Assembly (NCBI GenBank): GCA_900467685.1
Contig: UBQX01000026.1
Location: 102,625 to 145,894 of the forward strand
Source of the DNA: Hyphomicrobiales bacterium
GTDB taxonomy: Bacteria; Pseudomonadota; Alphaproteobacteria; Rhizobiales; Rhizobiaceae
Direction: 5' to 3'
Length of the DNA stretch: 43,270 nt
This document shows positions 8,773 to 16,490 of this stretch, piece after piece. The notes below the pieces were generated by a model that did no database searches, was not told the origin of the DNA, and was given only the letters and a program-made list of their open reading frames with translations. Within the stretch, counting starts at the first letter, position 1; each line of letters begins with the position of its first letter. The position numbers and the translations under genes are program-made.

Positions 8773-8816
8773 GCAATTCCGAACGGAAAACCGGTTCCCA
8801 CTTTTCCTGGAATTGC
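8773..8816. repeat. RIME-like rhizobial intergenic palindrome
   Basis: A 44-bp palindromic element: outer arms GCAATTCC / GGAATTGC (8 bp), inner arms GGAAAA / TTTTCC (6 bp) and the core CCGGTTCCCAC. This form matches my memory of the short palindromic mosaic elements scattered between genes in Rhizobiaceae. It ends 1 bp from the stop codon of the gene at 8818. Confidence 0.65.
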
Positions 8817-8817
8817 T

Positions 8818-9708
8818 TCAGGCCGCGAGGAACGCGTCCTTGGTGGCTTCGAAGAAGGTCTTGAGCGTGATCGGGGCCTTGCCCGTCAGCTTCTCGATGT
8901 CGCCGGTCACCGTTGCCAGCTTGCCGGCGCGGGTGTTGGTGTCGAAGGAGAGATAGGTGGGCGCCACGAATTCCGGCACGCCGGCGGCGATCATGCCCTG
9001 CAGCAGGCCTTCGTCCGGAACATGGACAACCTGGATCGGCTTGCCGATGATCTGCGAAGCCAGCGCTGCGATCTCGTCATTCGAGAGCGCTTCGACGCCG
9101 CTCAGCGTGTAGGTGTTGCTGGACGTGTCGGAGGAAGCGAGAACGGCGGCGGCCGTGCGGGCGAGGTCTTCGCGGGCCACGTAAGCCGTCTTGCCCTGAC
9201 CGGCCGCGGTGAACCACTGGCCGGACTTCAGCGCGTTCGGGATCGAGGCGAAGAGGTTTTCCATGTACCAGCTGTTGCGCAGGATCGTGTAGCCGAGGCC
9301 AGAGGCCTTGATGGCCTTTTCCGTGCCGAGATGGTCGGGCGCGAACGTGACGAGCGATTCTTCCGGCATCGGCATCGAGGTGTAGATGATGTGGCCAACG
9401 CCGGCGGACTTGGCGGCGGCAACGGCAGCCGTGTGCTGGCGCAGGCGACGGTCGGTGCCGTCAAGCGCATCGGTGGAGACGATCAGCAGGCGATTGACGC
9501 CCGCGAAGGCCTTTTCCAGCGAGGCTGCGTCGTCGAAATCGGCAGCAACGGTCTTCACACCCTTGGCCGCAATATCGGCAAGCTTCGACGTGTCGCGGCT
9601 GGCGGCAATGATGGAACCGGGTGCAACACCCTGCGTTTCGAGAAGGTGCTTGATGACGAGGCGGCCGAACTGGCCGGAGGCGCCGGTGACGAGAAGCGTG
9701 TCGGACAT
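8818..9708 (-). CDS. NmrA/SDR-family NAD(P)H-quinone oxidoreductase-like protein (QorB/YtfG type)
   Basis: A 296-residue Rossmann-fold protein. The dinucleotide-binding motif GASGQFG lies at about 9-15 and an Arg (SRDTSKL, about 38) suits NADPH. HIIYTSMPMPE and YTILRNSWYMENL are typical of the NmrA / atypical SDR group that includes E. coli QorB (YtfG), which reduces quinones with NADPH. Residues after about 200 form the small C-terminal lobe. It is divergent from an HxlR regulator at 9891, the same pairing as ytfG-ytfH in E. coli, so induction by quinone-like electrophiles is likely. The start is supported by AAAGGATGGA before the ATG. The exact substrate is not certain. Confidence 0.85.
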   Translation of the reverse strand: MSDTLLVTGASGQFGRLVIKHLLETQGVAPGSIIAASRDTSKLADIAAKGVKTVAADFDDAASLEKAFAGVNRLLIVSTDALDGTDRRLRQHTAAVAAAKSAGVGHIIYTSMPMPEESLVTFAPDHLGTEKAIKASGLGYTILRNSWYMENLFASIPNALKSGQWFTAAGQGKTAYVAREDLARTAAAVLASSDTSSNTYTLSGVEALSNDEIAALASQIIGKPIQVVHVPDEGLLQGMIAAGVPEFVAPTYLSFDTNTRAGKLATVTGDIEKLTGKAPITLKTFFEATKDAFLAA

Positions 9709-9775
9709 GGTTCCATCCTTTCAATGGCTGACGGGCAAAGTCGTGTTGCCAGGGGCTGTTCTACCCCGGGAAGAT

Positions 9776-9804
9776 GACAATAGATGCATAAACGCACTAT
9801 TGTC
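9776..9804. promoter_or_regulatory. operator-like inverted repeat in the QorB-like / HxlR divergent region
   Basis: Perfect 8-bp arms GACAATAG (9776-9783) and CTATTGTC (9797-9804) are separated by 13 bp (ATGCATAAACGCA). It lies between the divergent oxidoreductase and HxlR genes, 68 bp from the former start. Size and symmetry suit a dimeric winged-helix regulator such as HxlR. Confidence 0.6.
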
Positions 9805-9823
9805 TCTTTCAGTAACCAGGGCT

Positions 9824-9858
9824 ACAATGCGCTTGTAGGTATGTAAAGTAGGCATTGT
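9824..9858. promoter_or_regulatory. second inverted repeat in the same divergent region
   Basis: Perfect 7-bp arms ACAATGC (9824-9830) and GCATTGT (9852-9858) are 21 bp apart. The arms share ACAAT with the dyad at 9776-9804. It ends 32 bp before the HxlR start, so it may be the autoregulatory site. Confidence 0.4.
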
Positions 9859-9890
9859 TTATGCCCCTAGGCACAGAAAGGTAACCGCCG

Positions 9891-10292
9891 ATGAGTGAGC
9901 AGCAGGCCCGGAAGGTAGGCGACATCCGCGCGCGGTATGAGAGTTTCGATGCCAATAATTGTCCGGTGCGTGACGTGCTGGGCCAGCTGGGCGACAAATG
10001 GAGCACGCTGATCATCGGGCTCTTGGGCGAGAAGACCCATCGTTTCGGCGAACTCCGGCGGTCGATCCCCGATATCTCGCAACGGATGCTGACCCAGACG
10101 CTGAAGGATCTGCAGCGTGACGGGCTCGTCGACCGTACCGTCTTTGCCACCGTGCCACCCAGCGTGGAATACAAGTTGACGCCGCTCGGCCGGTCTCTGC
10201 TGAGCCCTCTTGGCATGCTGATCGAATGGGCGGAAATGCATCACGGCGCCATCCGTCTGGCGCGTCAGGCCTATGAGGCCGAAAGCGCCTGA
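9891..10292 (+). CDS. HxlR-family transcriptional regulator (YtfH/QorR type)
   Basis: A 133-residue winged-helix regulator. The HxlR signature [19 protein letters not shown] begins at Cys24, then [30 protein letters not shown] forms the recognition helix and wing, and [11 protein letters not shown] follows. Cys24 is the conserved N-terminal cysteine that acts as a thiol switch in quinone- and disulfide-responsive relatives (YodB, HypR, QorR). It is divergent from the QorB-like gene with two dyads between them, so it most likely represses that gene until Cys24 is modified. An AGAAAGG sits about 10 nt before the ATG. Confidence 0.9.
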   Translation: MSEQQARKVGDIRARYESFDANNCPVRDVLGQLGDKWSTLIIGLLGEKTHRFGELRRSIPDISQRMLTQTLKDLQRDGLVDRTVFATVPPSVEYKLTPLGRSLLSPLGMLIEWAEMHHGAIRLARQAYEAESA

Positions 10293-10314
10293 GGCTTCAG
10301 GCAAATTTGCCATT

Positions 10315-10361
10315 CAATCGATATAAATCGATTGACACATGCGCAGCATTGTTGGGAATAA
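10315..10361 (+). promoter_or_regulatory. palindrome overlapping a probable tal promoter
   Basis: CAATCGAT-ATAA-ATCGATTG (10315-10334) is a perfect 8-bp inverted repeat. Its right end overlaps TTGACA (10332-10337), a consensus -35. GAATAA at 10356-10361, 18 bp on, is a fair -10. A protein bound to the palindrome would occlude the -35, so this could be a repressor site for transaldolase. A 7-bp hairpin AGCCGGC-TCGC-GCCGGCT (10397-10414) lies just before the ribosome binding site. Confidence 0.5.
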
Positions 10362-10430
10362 GGTCACAAACAGCGTCGGCTTTCAGCCGGTGCGGCAGCC
10401 GGCTCGCGCCGGCTTAGACGGGAGAAGAAC

Positions 10431-11384
10431 ATGACATCCAAGCTGGAACAATTGCGCGCAATGACCACAGTCGTTGCCGACACGGGCGACATCGAAGCCG
10501 TTGCGCGGCTGAAGCCTGTCGATTGCACGACCAATCCTTCGATCGTGCTGAAGGCGCTGGGCACGGACATGTTCAAGGACGTGTTTGCAGAAGCCGTCGC
10601 CTGGGGCAAGAAGTCGAGCCTGTCGCATGACGAGGCCGTCGCTGCCGTTTCCGACCGTCTGGCCGTATCCGTCGGCGCCGAACTCACCAAGCTGGTGCCG
10701 GGTCGCGTTTCGACCGAAGTGAACGCGGATCTCTCCTTCGACATCGAAGGTTCGATCGCCAAGGCGCGCGAAATCATCGCGGACTACAAGGCGCGTGGCA
10801 TCGAGAAGGATCGCATCCTGATCAAGCTCGCCTCGACCTGGGAAGGCATCCGCGCGGCGGAAGTGCTGGAGAAGGAAGGCATCAACTGCAACCTGACGCT
10901 TCTCTTCTCGATGGCCCAGGCGGTCGCCTGCGCTGACGCCGGCGTCTTCCTCATCTCGCCCTTCGTCGGCCGCATCCTCGACTGGTACAAGAAGTCGACC
11001 GGCGAAGATTATACGTCCGAGACCGATCCGGGCGTCGTCTCCGTCCGCGCGATCTACAATTACTACAAGGTCCACGGCATCAAGACCGTCGTCATGGGCG
11101 CCTCGTTCCGCAATATCGGCGAAATCGAAGCGCTGGCCGGTTGCGACCGCCTGACGATCTCGCCCCAGCTGATGGACGAACTGGACGCCGACAAGGGCAC
11201 GCTGAAGCGGGTTCTGTCGGAAGACAAGACGACGTCCGTCGAGAAGATCGCGATGGACGAGAAGACGTTCCGCTGGATGATGAACGAGGACGCGATGGCG
11301 ACCGAAAAGCTTTCCGAAGGCATCCGCGCCTTTGCCAAGGACCTCGGCAAGCTGCGCGAAATCGTCGCCAAGGCGATGGCCTGA
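10431..11384 (+). CDS. tal: transaldolase (TalB class)
   Basis: A 317-residue cytosolic enzyme of the non-oxidative pentose phosphate pathway. It moves a dihydroxyacetone unit from sedoheptulose-7-phosphate to glyceraldehyde-3-phosphate, giving erythrose-4-phosphate and fructose-6-phosphate. The signature [13 protein letters not shown] is at 31-43. The Schiff-base lysine is Lys132 in [13 protein letters not shown], the same position as in E. coli TalB, and CNLTLLFS follows. Length and motifs fit the long (TalA/B) class rather than short TalC-type enzymes. GGGAGAAG precedes the ATG and a terminator follows at 11422-11450, so it is probably transcribed alone. Confidence 0.96.
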   Translation: MTSKLEQLRAMTTVVADTGDIEAVARLKPVDCTTNPSIVLKALGTDMFKDVFAEAVAWGKKSSLSHDEAVAAVSDRLAVSVGAELTKLVPGRVSTEVNADLSFDIEGSIAKAREIIADYKARGIEKDRILIKLASTWEGIRAAEVLEKEGINCNLTLLFSMAQAVACADAGVFLISPFVGRILDWYKKSTGEDYTSETDPGVVSVRAIYNYYKVHGIKTVVMGASFRNIGEIEALAGCDRLTISPQLMDELDADKGTLKRVLSEDKTTSVEKIAMDEKTFRWMMNEDAMATEKLSEGIRAFAKDLGKLREIVAKAMA

Positions 11385-11421
11385 TCAGCAAGGTCTCTCG
11401 ACCTGTCAGGAACGAGACTGG

Positions 11422-11450
11422 GAGCCGCCTTCGGGCGGCTCTTTGCTTTT
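11422..11450 (+). terminator. rho-independent terminator of tal
   Basis: Perfect arms GAGCCGCC / GGCGGCTC with a TTCG tetraloop, then TTTGCTTTT. It ends 10 bp before the stop of the convergent c-di-GMP gene. Confidence 0.88.
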
Positions 11451-11460
11451 CTCGGGTTGC

Positions 11461-13959
11461 TTATCCGGCAACGGTCGCGTGCTGGAGGCTGCGCGTATCG
11501 CCCTCGCTGCGGATCTTCGCGATGATCTGCTCGGCCGGCTGGGGACGGCTCCAGAGATAGCCCTGCCCCGTCTGGCAGCCGAGCTGCTTCAGTCGCGCCG
11601 CGATCTCTTCGGTCTCGATGCCTTCTGCAACGGTCTTGAGACCGAGCCCCTGCGCCATGGAGATGATGGCACGGCACAGCACGCTGTTCTTGTCGTTGCT
11701 GCCAAGATCGCGCACGAAGGACTGGTCGATCTTCAAGGTCGTGATCGGGAACCGGGCCAGATAGCTCAGCGACGAATAGCCGGTGCCGAAATCGTCGATC
11801 GTCAGGGACACTCCGAGACGGATGATGGCGTCCAGCGTCTCGCTGATGTTGCTGTCGTCGCCAAGCAGCAGGCTTTCGGTGATCTCCAGTTCGATCCAGC
11901 TGCAATCGCAGCCGGTTTCCTCCAGGCAGGCGCCCAGAGTGCCGATAAAGCCTCCGAACAGCAATTGTCGAGCTGAAACGTTGACCGAAACCGCCAGCGG
12001 CTCGGCGCGTTCGCTATTGACCCGAACCGCAAGCCGGCACGATTCAAGAAGCACCCGTCGACCGATTTCGATGATCTGGCCGGTTTCCTCCGCCACGGGG
12101 ATGAATTCCGCCGGCGAGATGAACCTGCCGTCCGGCCGGATCCAGCGACAGAGCGCCTCGGCGCCGTTGATCGCGCCGGTTTCCAGGCTGACCTTCGCCT
12201 GGAAGTAAGCGTGAAACTCGTCGTGGCGCAGGCCCTCGTTGATCATCGCTTCCAGCTCGAAACGGCGTTCCGCCTGGGCGGCCATGGTATAATCATAGAC
12301 CGTGGTGCGCGCTCGTCCGGCTGCCTTTGCCGCATAAAGCGCCATGTCGGCGAAGCGGAAGAGCGCATACTGATCCAGCGTCTCGCCCGCGCCGAACGCG
12401 ATGCCGATACTGGTGGTGATGGCGATTTCATCGACGCTGACGTTGATAGGCTCATCCAGGGCATTGTGGATCCGCTGGCACAGGCCTTCCGCATCGCAGG
12501 GTGCTGCAAGAACCGGCATGACCACGGCAAACTCATCGCCACCAAGCCTGCACACATGCCCGTCGGAGCCGACCGCCTTCACCAGTCGCTGCGCAAACTG
12601 GAAGATAAGCTCATCGCCGACCGCATGGCCCAGCGTGTCGTTGACATATTTGAACCGGTCGATGTCGAGCAGCAGGAGCGCGCTCAGATTGTTGGCCGTA
12701 TGCGCTTCATCGAGGACCGTCTGCAGCAGGCTCTGAAACGAACGACGATTGTGCAGGCCGGTCAGGCTGTCGCGGAAGGCCAGTGCGTGGAGTTCGGCTT
12801 CGCTCTCGGCGAGCCGCTTTTCCATCTCCTTCCGATCCGTGACATCGCGGCCGATGGCCAGAACGCTGTCGACGGTCCCGTCGGGGCCGAATTCCGGAAA
12901 GAAGCGAATCTCGTGGATCAGGCGTTCGCCGTTGCGCCCGGTAAATTCCAGCTCAAGGGTGGTGGAGCGGCCTGTTTCGAAGACACTGTCCATCGCGAGC
13001 TTGATCTCAAGAGACTGGCGACCGTTCACGGTGTCTTGGTCAAGCTCGTCCAACTCGCTGGGCATTGGGAAGTCGATCGTGTGAAAGAACTCCCGCATCG
13101 CGCGGTTCGTGTGAAGATAGGTACCCTTTGGACCGAAACGGATCAGGCGGTCGGGAATGTTGTCAGCGAGAGATCTGTAGGCGAGTTCGCTCTGACGCAA
13201 CTCATTGACCAGGCGGCGCCATTCGGTTGTCTCGCGAGCCGTCCCCAGGATAGCGATGGGAGCACCTTCATCGTCTCTCAGCGCGAGTTTTCTGACATCG
13301 AAGAAGCGCGGTTCCCCATCGGCACCGGACACGGCGTGCTCGAAGGTGACCACGTCGCTGGTATGCAGCGCCATCCGGTCGGTCTCGTCGTGAACGACGG
13401 CTCTCTTGCCCTGCTCTGTCTCGCGGGCGGTCTTGCCGATCAGCTTCGCGCTCGGGACATCGTTGAAACGGTCGAACATCTCGTTGCAAAGGACGTAGCG
13501 ACCTTCTTCGTCCTTCAGCCACACCATGTCGGGGAAAAGGCGAACGGTTGCGCTCAGGATCGCTTCGGCCTTGCGCTGGGCTCCCAGTCGCTCCACTTCG
13601 GTGCAGTCGCGAATATAGCCAGCGAGACGAAGACCCGTCGCGCCCTCCGTGACCTCGCCGCGCATTTCGATGTTGAGAACGATGTCCCCAAGCATGATTT
13701 CCAGGTATTCGCTGATCGGACCTCGACGGAGAAAAACACCGCGCAATCTGTCGAGAAATATGAGGCGCCTGTTTGCCGGCATCGATGCAAGGGCGGTGTC
13801 GAACAGGGCCTGCGTGGTGGCCGGGTCATTGAAAGCGACGGGACCGAGAACGCCGTGGGCTTCCTCAAGGGCATAGGTTTCCCCGGACTCCTTTCGAAGC
13901 ACGAAGATCACGCCCTCAAGATATCGCGCTGCCTCCGGCAACCGCGTCGCGGTGTTCAT
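11461..13959 (-). CDS. PAS-PAS-GGDEF-EAL cyclic-di-GMP protein
   Basis: An 832-residue soluble signalling protein with no membrane span. Two PAS domains are visible (about 130-250, FPDMVWLKDEEGRYVLCNEMF; about 255-378, ending LAIGRDVTDRKEMEK), after a possible degenerate one at 1-120. GGDEF follows (about 390-555): RDSLTGLHNRRSF and an intact RLGGDEF at 471-477. EAL is at about 565-820: EAL at 601-603, LEITES, DDFGTGYSSL (722-731), LKIDQSFV, EGIET and QGYLWSRP. Both active-site motifs look intact, so it may both make and break c-di-GMP. There is no RxxD inhibitory site at the expected place before GGDEF. GAGGGG precedes the ATG. Confidence 0.93.
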   Translation of the reverse strand: MNTATRLPEAARYLEGVIFVLRKESGETYALEEAHGVLGPVAFNDPATTQALFDTALASMPANRRLIFLDRLRGVFLRRGPISEYLEIMLGDIVLNIEMRGEVTEGATGLRLAGYIRDCTEVERLGAQRKAEAILSATVRLFPDMVWLKDEEGRYVLCNEMFDRFNDVPSAKLIGKTARETEQGKRAVVHDETDRMALHTSDVVTFEHAVSGADGEPRFFDVRKLALRDDEGAPIAILGTARETTEWRRLVNELRQSELAYRSLADNIPDRLIRFGPKGTYLHTNRAMREFFHTIDFPMPSELDELDQDTVNGRQSLEIKLAMDSVFETGRSTTLELEFTGRNGERLIHEIRFFPEFGPDGTVDSVLAIGRDVTDRKEMEKRLAESEAELHALAFRDSLTGLHNRRSFQSLLQTVLDEAHTANNLSALLLLDIDRFKYVNDTLGHAVGDELIFQFAQRLVKAVGSDGHVCRLGGDEFAVVMPVLAAPCDAEGLCQRIHNALDEPINVSVDEIAITTSIGIAFGAGETLDQYALFRFADMALYAAKAAGRARTTVYDYTMAAQAERRFELEAMINEGLRHDEFHAYFQAKVSLETGAINGAEALCRWIRPDGRFISPAEFIPVAEETGQIIEIGRRVLLESCRLAVRVNSERAEPLAVSVNVSARQLLFGGFIGTLGACLEETGCDCSWIELEITESLLLGDDSNISETLDAIIRLGVSLTIDDFGTGYSSLSYLARFPITTLKIDQSFVRDLGSNDKNSVLCRAIISMAQGLGLKTVAEGIETEEIAARLKQLGCQTGQGYLWSRPQPAEQIIAKIRSEGDTRSLQHATVAG

Positions 13960-14001
13960 ATATTCCCCTCAAATCTCTGGACGCGATAATTCACGAAAAT
14001 A

Positions 14002-14017
14002 TTTAGGAATTCCTAAA
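14002..14017. promoter_or_regulatory. 16-bp perfect palindrome upstream of the GGDEF-EAL gene
   Basis: TTTAGGAATTCCTAAA is fully self-complementary and lies 42 bp before the GGDEF-EAL start (minus strand), inside an AT-rich stretch unlike its surroundings. It probably lies in the promoter, as an operator or part of a core element. Confidence 0.45.
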
Positions 14018-14158
14018 CTGTGCCGTTGTGAACGGGTCACGACTCGCCGAAGTTGCCGGGGACGGCGCGCTCAAGTACGGCGCGCGGCCGGTTTTGCTTG
14101 ACATTTGCGGTCAAAACATCAATTCCCGCCTGACCTGCCCTTATCGCTGGAGATCACC

Positions 14159-14812
14159 ATGGAACAACACGCAAAGGCTGGAGACGCCGTTCTCTTCGGC
14201 AGGCCATGGGTTTTCATCCGCGGCGTGCCGGCGCTGAAATTCCTGCCGCCGGAAGGCCCGCCGGAGATCGCCTTTGCCGGACGCTCGAATGTCGGCAAGT
14301 CGTCGCTGATCAACGCGCTGACAGGCGTCAAGGGCCTGGCCCGCACGTCGAACACACCGGGCCGCACGCAGGAACTCAACTATTTCGTTCCCGACGGGTA
14401 TTCCGGCGAGGATGGCGACCTGCCACCCGCCGCCATGGTGGACATGCCGGGCTACGGCTACGCCCAGGCGCCGAAGGAAACGGTCGACAACTGGACCAAG
14501 CTCGTCTTCGATTACCTTCGCGGCCGCGCCACGCTGAAGCGCGTCTATGTGCTGATCGACAGTCGCCACGGCATCAAGAAGAATGACGATGAGGTTCTGG
14601 ACCTGCTCGACAAGGCGGCCGTCTCCTATCAGGTCGTGCTGACCAAGAGCGACAAGATCAAGCCGCCGGCCGTCGTCAAGCTTCTGGCCGAGACGGCCGA
14701 GAAGATCAAGAAGCGCCCCGCGGCCTATCCCTTCGTTCTCTCCACCTCTTCCGAGAAAGGCGACGGGATGATCGAGCTGCGCGATGCGATCGTGACGGCG
14801 TTGCGCACCTGA
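14159..14812 (+). CDS. engB: ribosome-biogenesis GTP-binding protein EngB/YihA
   Basis: A 217-residue Era-like GTPase needed for assembly of the 50S subunit. The G1 P-loop is GRSNVGKSS (41-49), G2 lies in [12 protein letters not shown]3 is DMPGYGYA, G4 is TKSDK and G5 is STSSEKGDG. Length is normal. The frame is open upstream to 14105, but the ATG at 14159 has GGAG 7 nt before it and starts at the usual place. In many rhizobia engB sits next to yidC and argB; here about 7 kb separates it from yidC. Confidence 0.96.
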   Translation: MEQHAKAGDAVLFGRPWVFIRGVPALKFLPPEGPPEIAFAGRSNVGKSSLINALTGVKGLARTSNTPGRTQELNYFVPDGYSGEDGDLPPAAMVDMPGYGYAQAPKETVDNWTKLVFDYLRGRATLKRVYVLIDSRHGIKKNDDEVLDLLDKAAVSYQVVLTKSDKIKPPAVVKLLAETAEKIKKRPAAYPFVLSTSSEKGDGMIELRDAIVTALRT

Positions 14813-14867
14813 AGCAAGAAAGCTCCGTCGCGATCGCGGCGGAAGCGGTTCCATCGCATGCGATGCA

Positions 14868-14904
14868 TACAAAGAGCCCGCCGCAAGCGGATTGCGGCGG
14901 GCTC
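14868..14904 (-). terminator. terminator of the fasciclin gene
   Basis: Perfect 13-bp arms GAGCCCGCCGCAA / TTGCGGCGGGCTC (14874-14886, 14892-14904) around a 5-nt loop. On the minus strand they are followed by TTTGTATGC. It lies 27 bp past the fasciclin stop and may also block readthrough from engB. Confidence 0.8.
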
Positions 14905-14930
14905 GATCGTGTCAGTTCAACTGACCGGGA

Positions 14931-15482
14931 TTACTTCGGCAGAAGCACGTGGTCGATGACGTGGATCACGCCGTTCGACTGCTTGACGTCGGCGATCGTC
15001 ACCTTGGCGACATCGCCCTTCTCGTCGGTGATCGTGATCTTGTCGCCCATCGCCTTGGCCTTCAGGATGCAGCCGCCGACGGTCTTGATGTCATGGGTGC
15101 CGCCATCGTCCTTGATCATCTTGGCGAGAGCCGAAGACATGACGTCAGCAGCCACGACGTGGCAGGTCAGGATCTTCGTCAGCTTTTCCTTGTTTTCCGG
15201 CTTCACGAGCGTCTCGACCGTGCCCTTCGGCAGCTTGGCGAAGGCTTCGTTGGTCGGTGCGAAGACGGTGAACGGGCCCTTGCCCGAGAGCGTCTCGACG
15301 AGGCCGGCAGCCTTCACGGCAGCAACGAGCGTCGTGTGATCCTTGGAATTGACAGCGTTTTCAACGATGTTCTTGTCGGGATACATCGCGGCTCCGCCGA
15401 CCATCGGATTGGCGGCAAGTGCCATGGCCGGAACGGCGGCGATGCTGGTCACGGTGAGGATACGGATCAGTTTCTGCAACAT
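14931..15482 (-). CDS. exported fasciclin (FAS1)-domain protein
   Basis: A 183-residue secreted or periplasmic protein. Residues 1-24 are a signal peptide (LIRILTVTSIAAVPAMALA, cleavage after about 23). One FAS1 domain follows (about 35-183): TLVAAVKAAGLVETLSGKGPFTVFAPTNEAF (H1 region), ILTCHVVAADV and the C-terminal NGVIHVIDHVLLP (H2 region). FAS1 domains mediate adhesion. Two cysteines (in LTCHVV and GGCILKA) could form a disulfide. It lies just downstream of an RskA/SigK-like pair on the same strand, an arrangement known for the FAS1 proteins MPT70/MPT83, so control by that sigma factor is likely. AGGAG precedes the ATG. Confidence 0.92.
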   Translation of the reverse strand: MLQKLIRILTVTSIAAVPAMALAANPMVGGAAMYPDKNIVENAVNSKDHTTLVAAVKAAGLVETLSGKGPFTVFAPTNEAFAKLPKGTVETLVKPENKEKLTKILTCHVVAADVMSSALAKMIKDDGGTHDIKTVGGCILKAKAMGDKITITDEKGDVAKVTIADVKQSNGVIHVIDHVLLPK

Positions 15483-15776
15483 TGTCGACTCCTGTTTTGA
15501 TGCGGACCCAAAGTCCTGCGTTTCGATTTGCTTCCTCCCCCACTACAACTTCACAATTTTGCCATATTGAACAAAATCGTCCGCAGTACTTCATAGTAAT
15601 ACAAAGCTCTTTCACCAACGGCACCTGCCGAAAGTGTTCTTTGCATTGGGGTAACGGGAACATCTACGCAGCTATTGCGCGACAAGTTTCAAAATTATTC
15701 GAAATATATTTTTTTATTGAAACTGATCCATCAAGCCCGGAGATCGTAGCTTGAGTCTTTTGGAGCCTTTGACGCC
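15483..15776 (-). promoter_or_regulatory. 294-bp AT-rich region upstream of the fasciclin gene
   Basis: No gene seen; it is much AT-richer than its surroundings, with a run of A/T at 15700-15722. On the minus strand AAGAACACTTTCGG lies about 16 nt before CCGTTGG, loosely like an ECF -35 (GAAC) and -10 (CGTT) pair, but one element is imperfect. It is the only long gap in the sigma/anti-sigma/fasciclin cluster, so it should hold the fasciclin promoter. Confidence 0.35.
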
Positions 15777-16490
15777 TTAGGCGCCGATCTTGCCGCTGGC
15801 CACAACGGGGCCCGTCGGCTTGCCGGTCGGCGAGCCGCCGAAGGGTTCCAGCGAGACGGCAAGGGTCACACCGTCCTTGAGACGGTTGCGCATGTCCGGC
15901 GGGATGACGATCGAACCATCGCCCTGATCCGGAAACACGCCCAGCGGCACGGGGGCGCTGTCGCCCTCGATCAGCCAGAGTTCGAGCGACTGCGACTTGG
16001 CCGCACCCGCAGCCACAGGCGTCACCTTGAGGCGGCCCGTCTGTCGGTCGAACAGGGTGACAAGGCTGATGGAAGATGTTCCCGAACCCAGCATCGCGAC
16101 CACGGAGGGTTCTGCGGCCGGCTTACGGAACAGGCCACCGGCACTCGCGGCGAAGAACACAGCGGCGGAGAGCGTGACCAGCGTCAGCCCGCGCCAGAAG
16201 GTCAGCGAGGACCAGATCAGCCCCTTGGGCTGTTCGGGAGCACCCTTGTTGAAGAGCTTCGTTTCGACGGCCCCATAGAGCCATGAGGGCGGCGCTTCGG
16301 CAGCGTATTCCGTGTTGAAGCTCGCCAGATTTTCCTGCCAGCGCGCCACGATCGCCTGAAACGCCTTGTCGTCGCGGAGCCGATGCTCGACGCGCAGCCG
16401 GTCAGGGAGCGGCAAGACGCCGAGGACATATTCGCCAGCCAGCACCTCGTCGCGGCTGCGGTCGCTCCTCTTGTTTTCCGGCGTCGTCAT
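15777..16490 (-). CDS. RskA-like membrane anti-sigma factor
   Basis: A 237-residue single-span membrane protein. The cytoplasmic N-terminal part contains AGEYVLGVLPLPDRLRVEHRL (18-38), the usual sigma-binding start of this family. One span lies at about 98-120. The extracytoplasmic C-terminal domain has LWLIEGDSAPVPLGVFPDQGDG and ends GSPTGKPTGPVVASGKI, the hallmark of the anti-sigma-K (RskA) domain. It should hold the adjacent ECF sigma factor inactive until cleaved by membrane proteolysis. The ATG at 16490 overlaps the sigma stop as ATGA, which decides the start; the frame stays open further upstream only inside the sigma gene. Confidence 0.92.
   Translation of the reverse strand: MTTPENKRSDRSRDEVLAGEYVLGVLPLPDRLRVEHRLRDDKAFQAIVARWQENLASFNTEYAAEAPPSWLYGAVETKLFNKGAPEQPKGLIWSSLTFWRGLTLVTLSAAVFFAASAGGLFRKPAAEPSVVAMLGSGTSSISLVTLFDRQTGRLKVTPVAAGAAKSQSLELWLIEGDSAPVPLGVFPDQGDGSIVIPPDMRNRLKDGVTLAVSLEPFGGSPTGKPTGPVVASGKIGA

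Noticed and set aside
12211-13989. 592-codon plus-strand frame
   Set aside because: Antisense shadow of the GGDEF-EAL gene.
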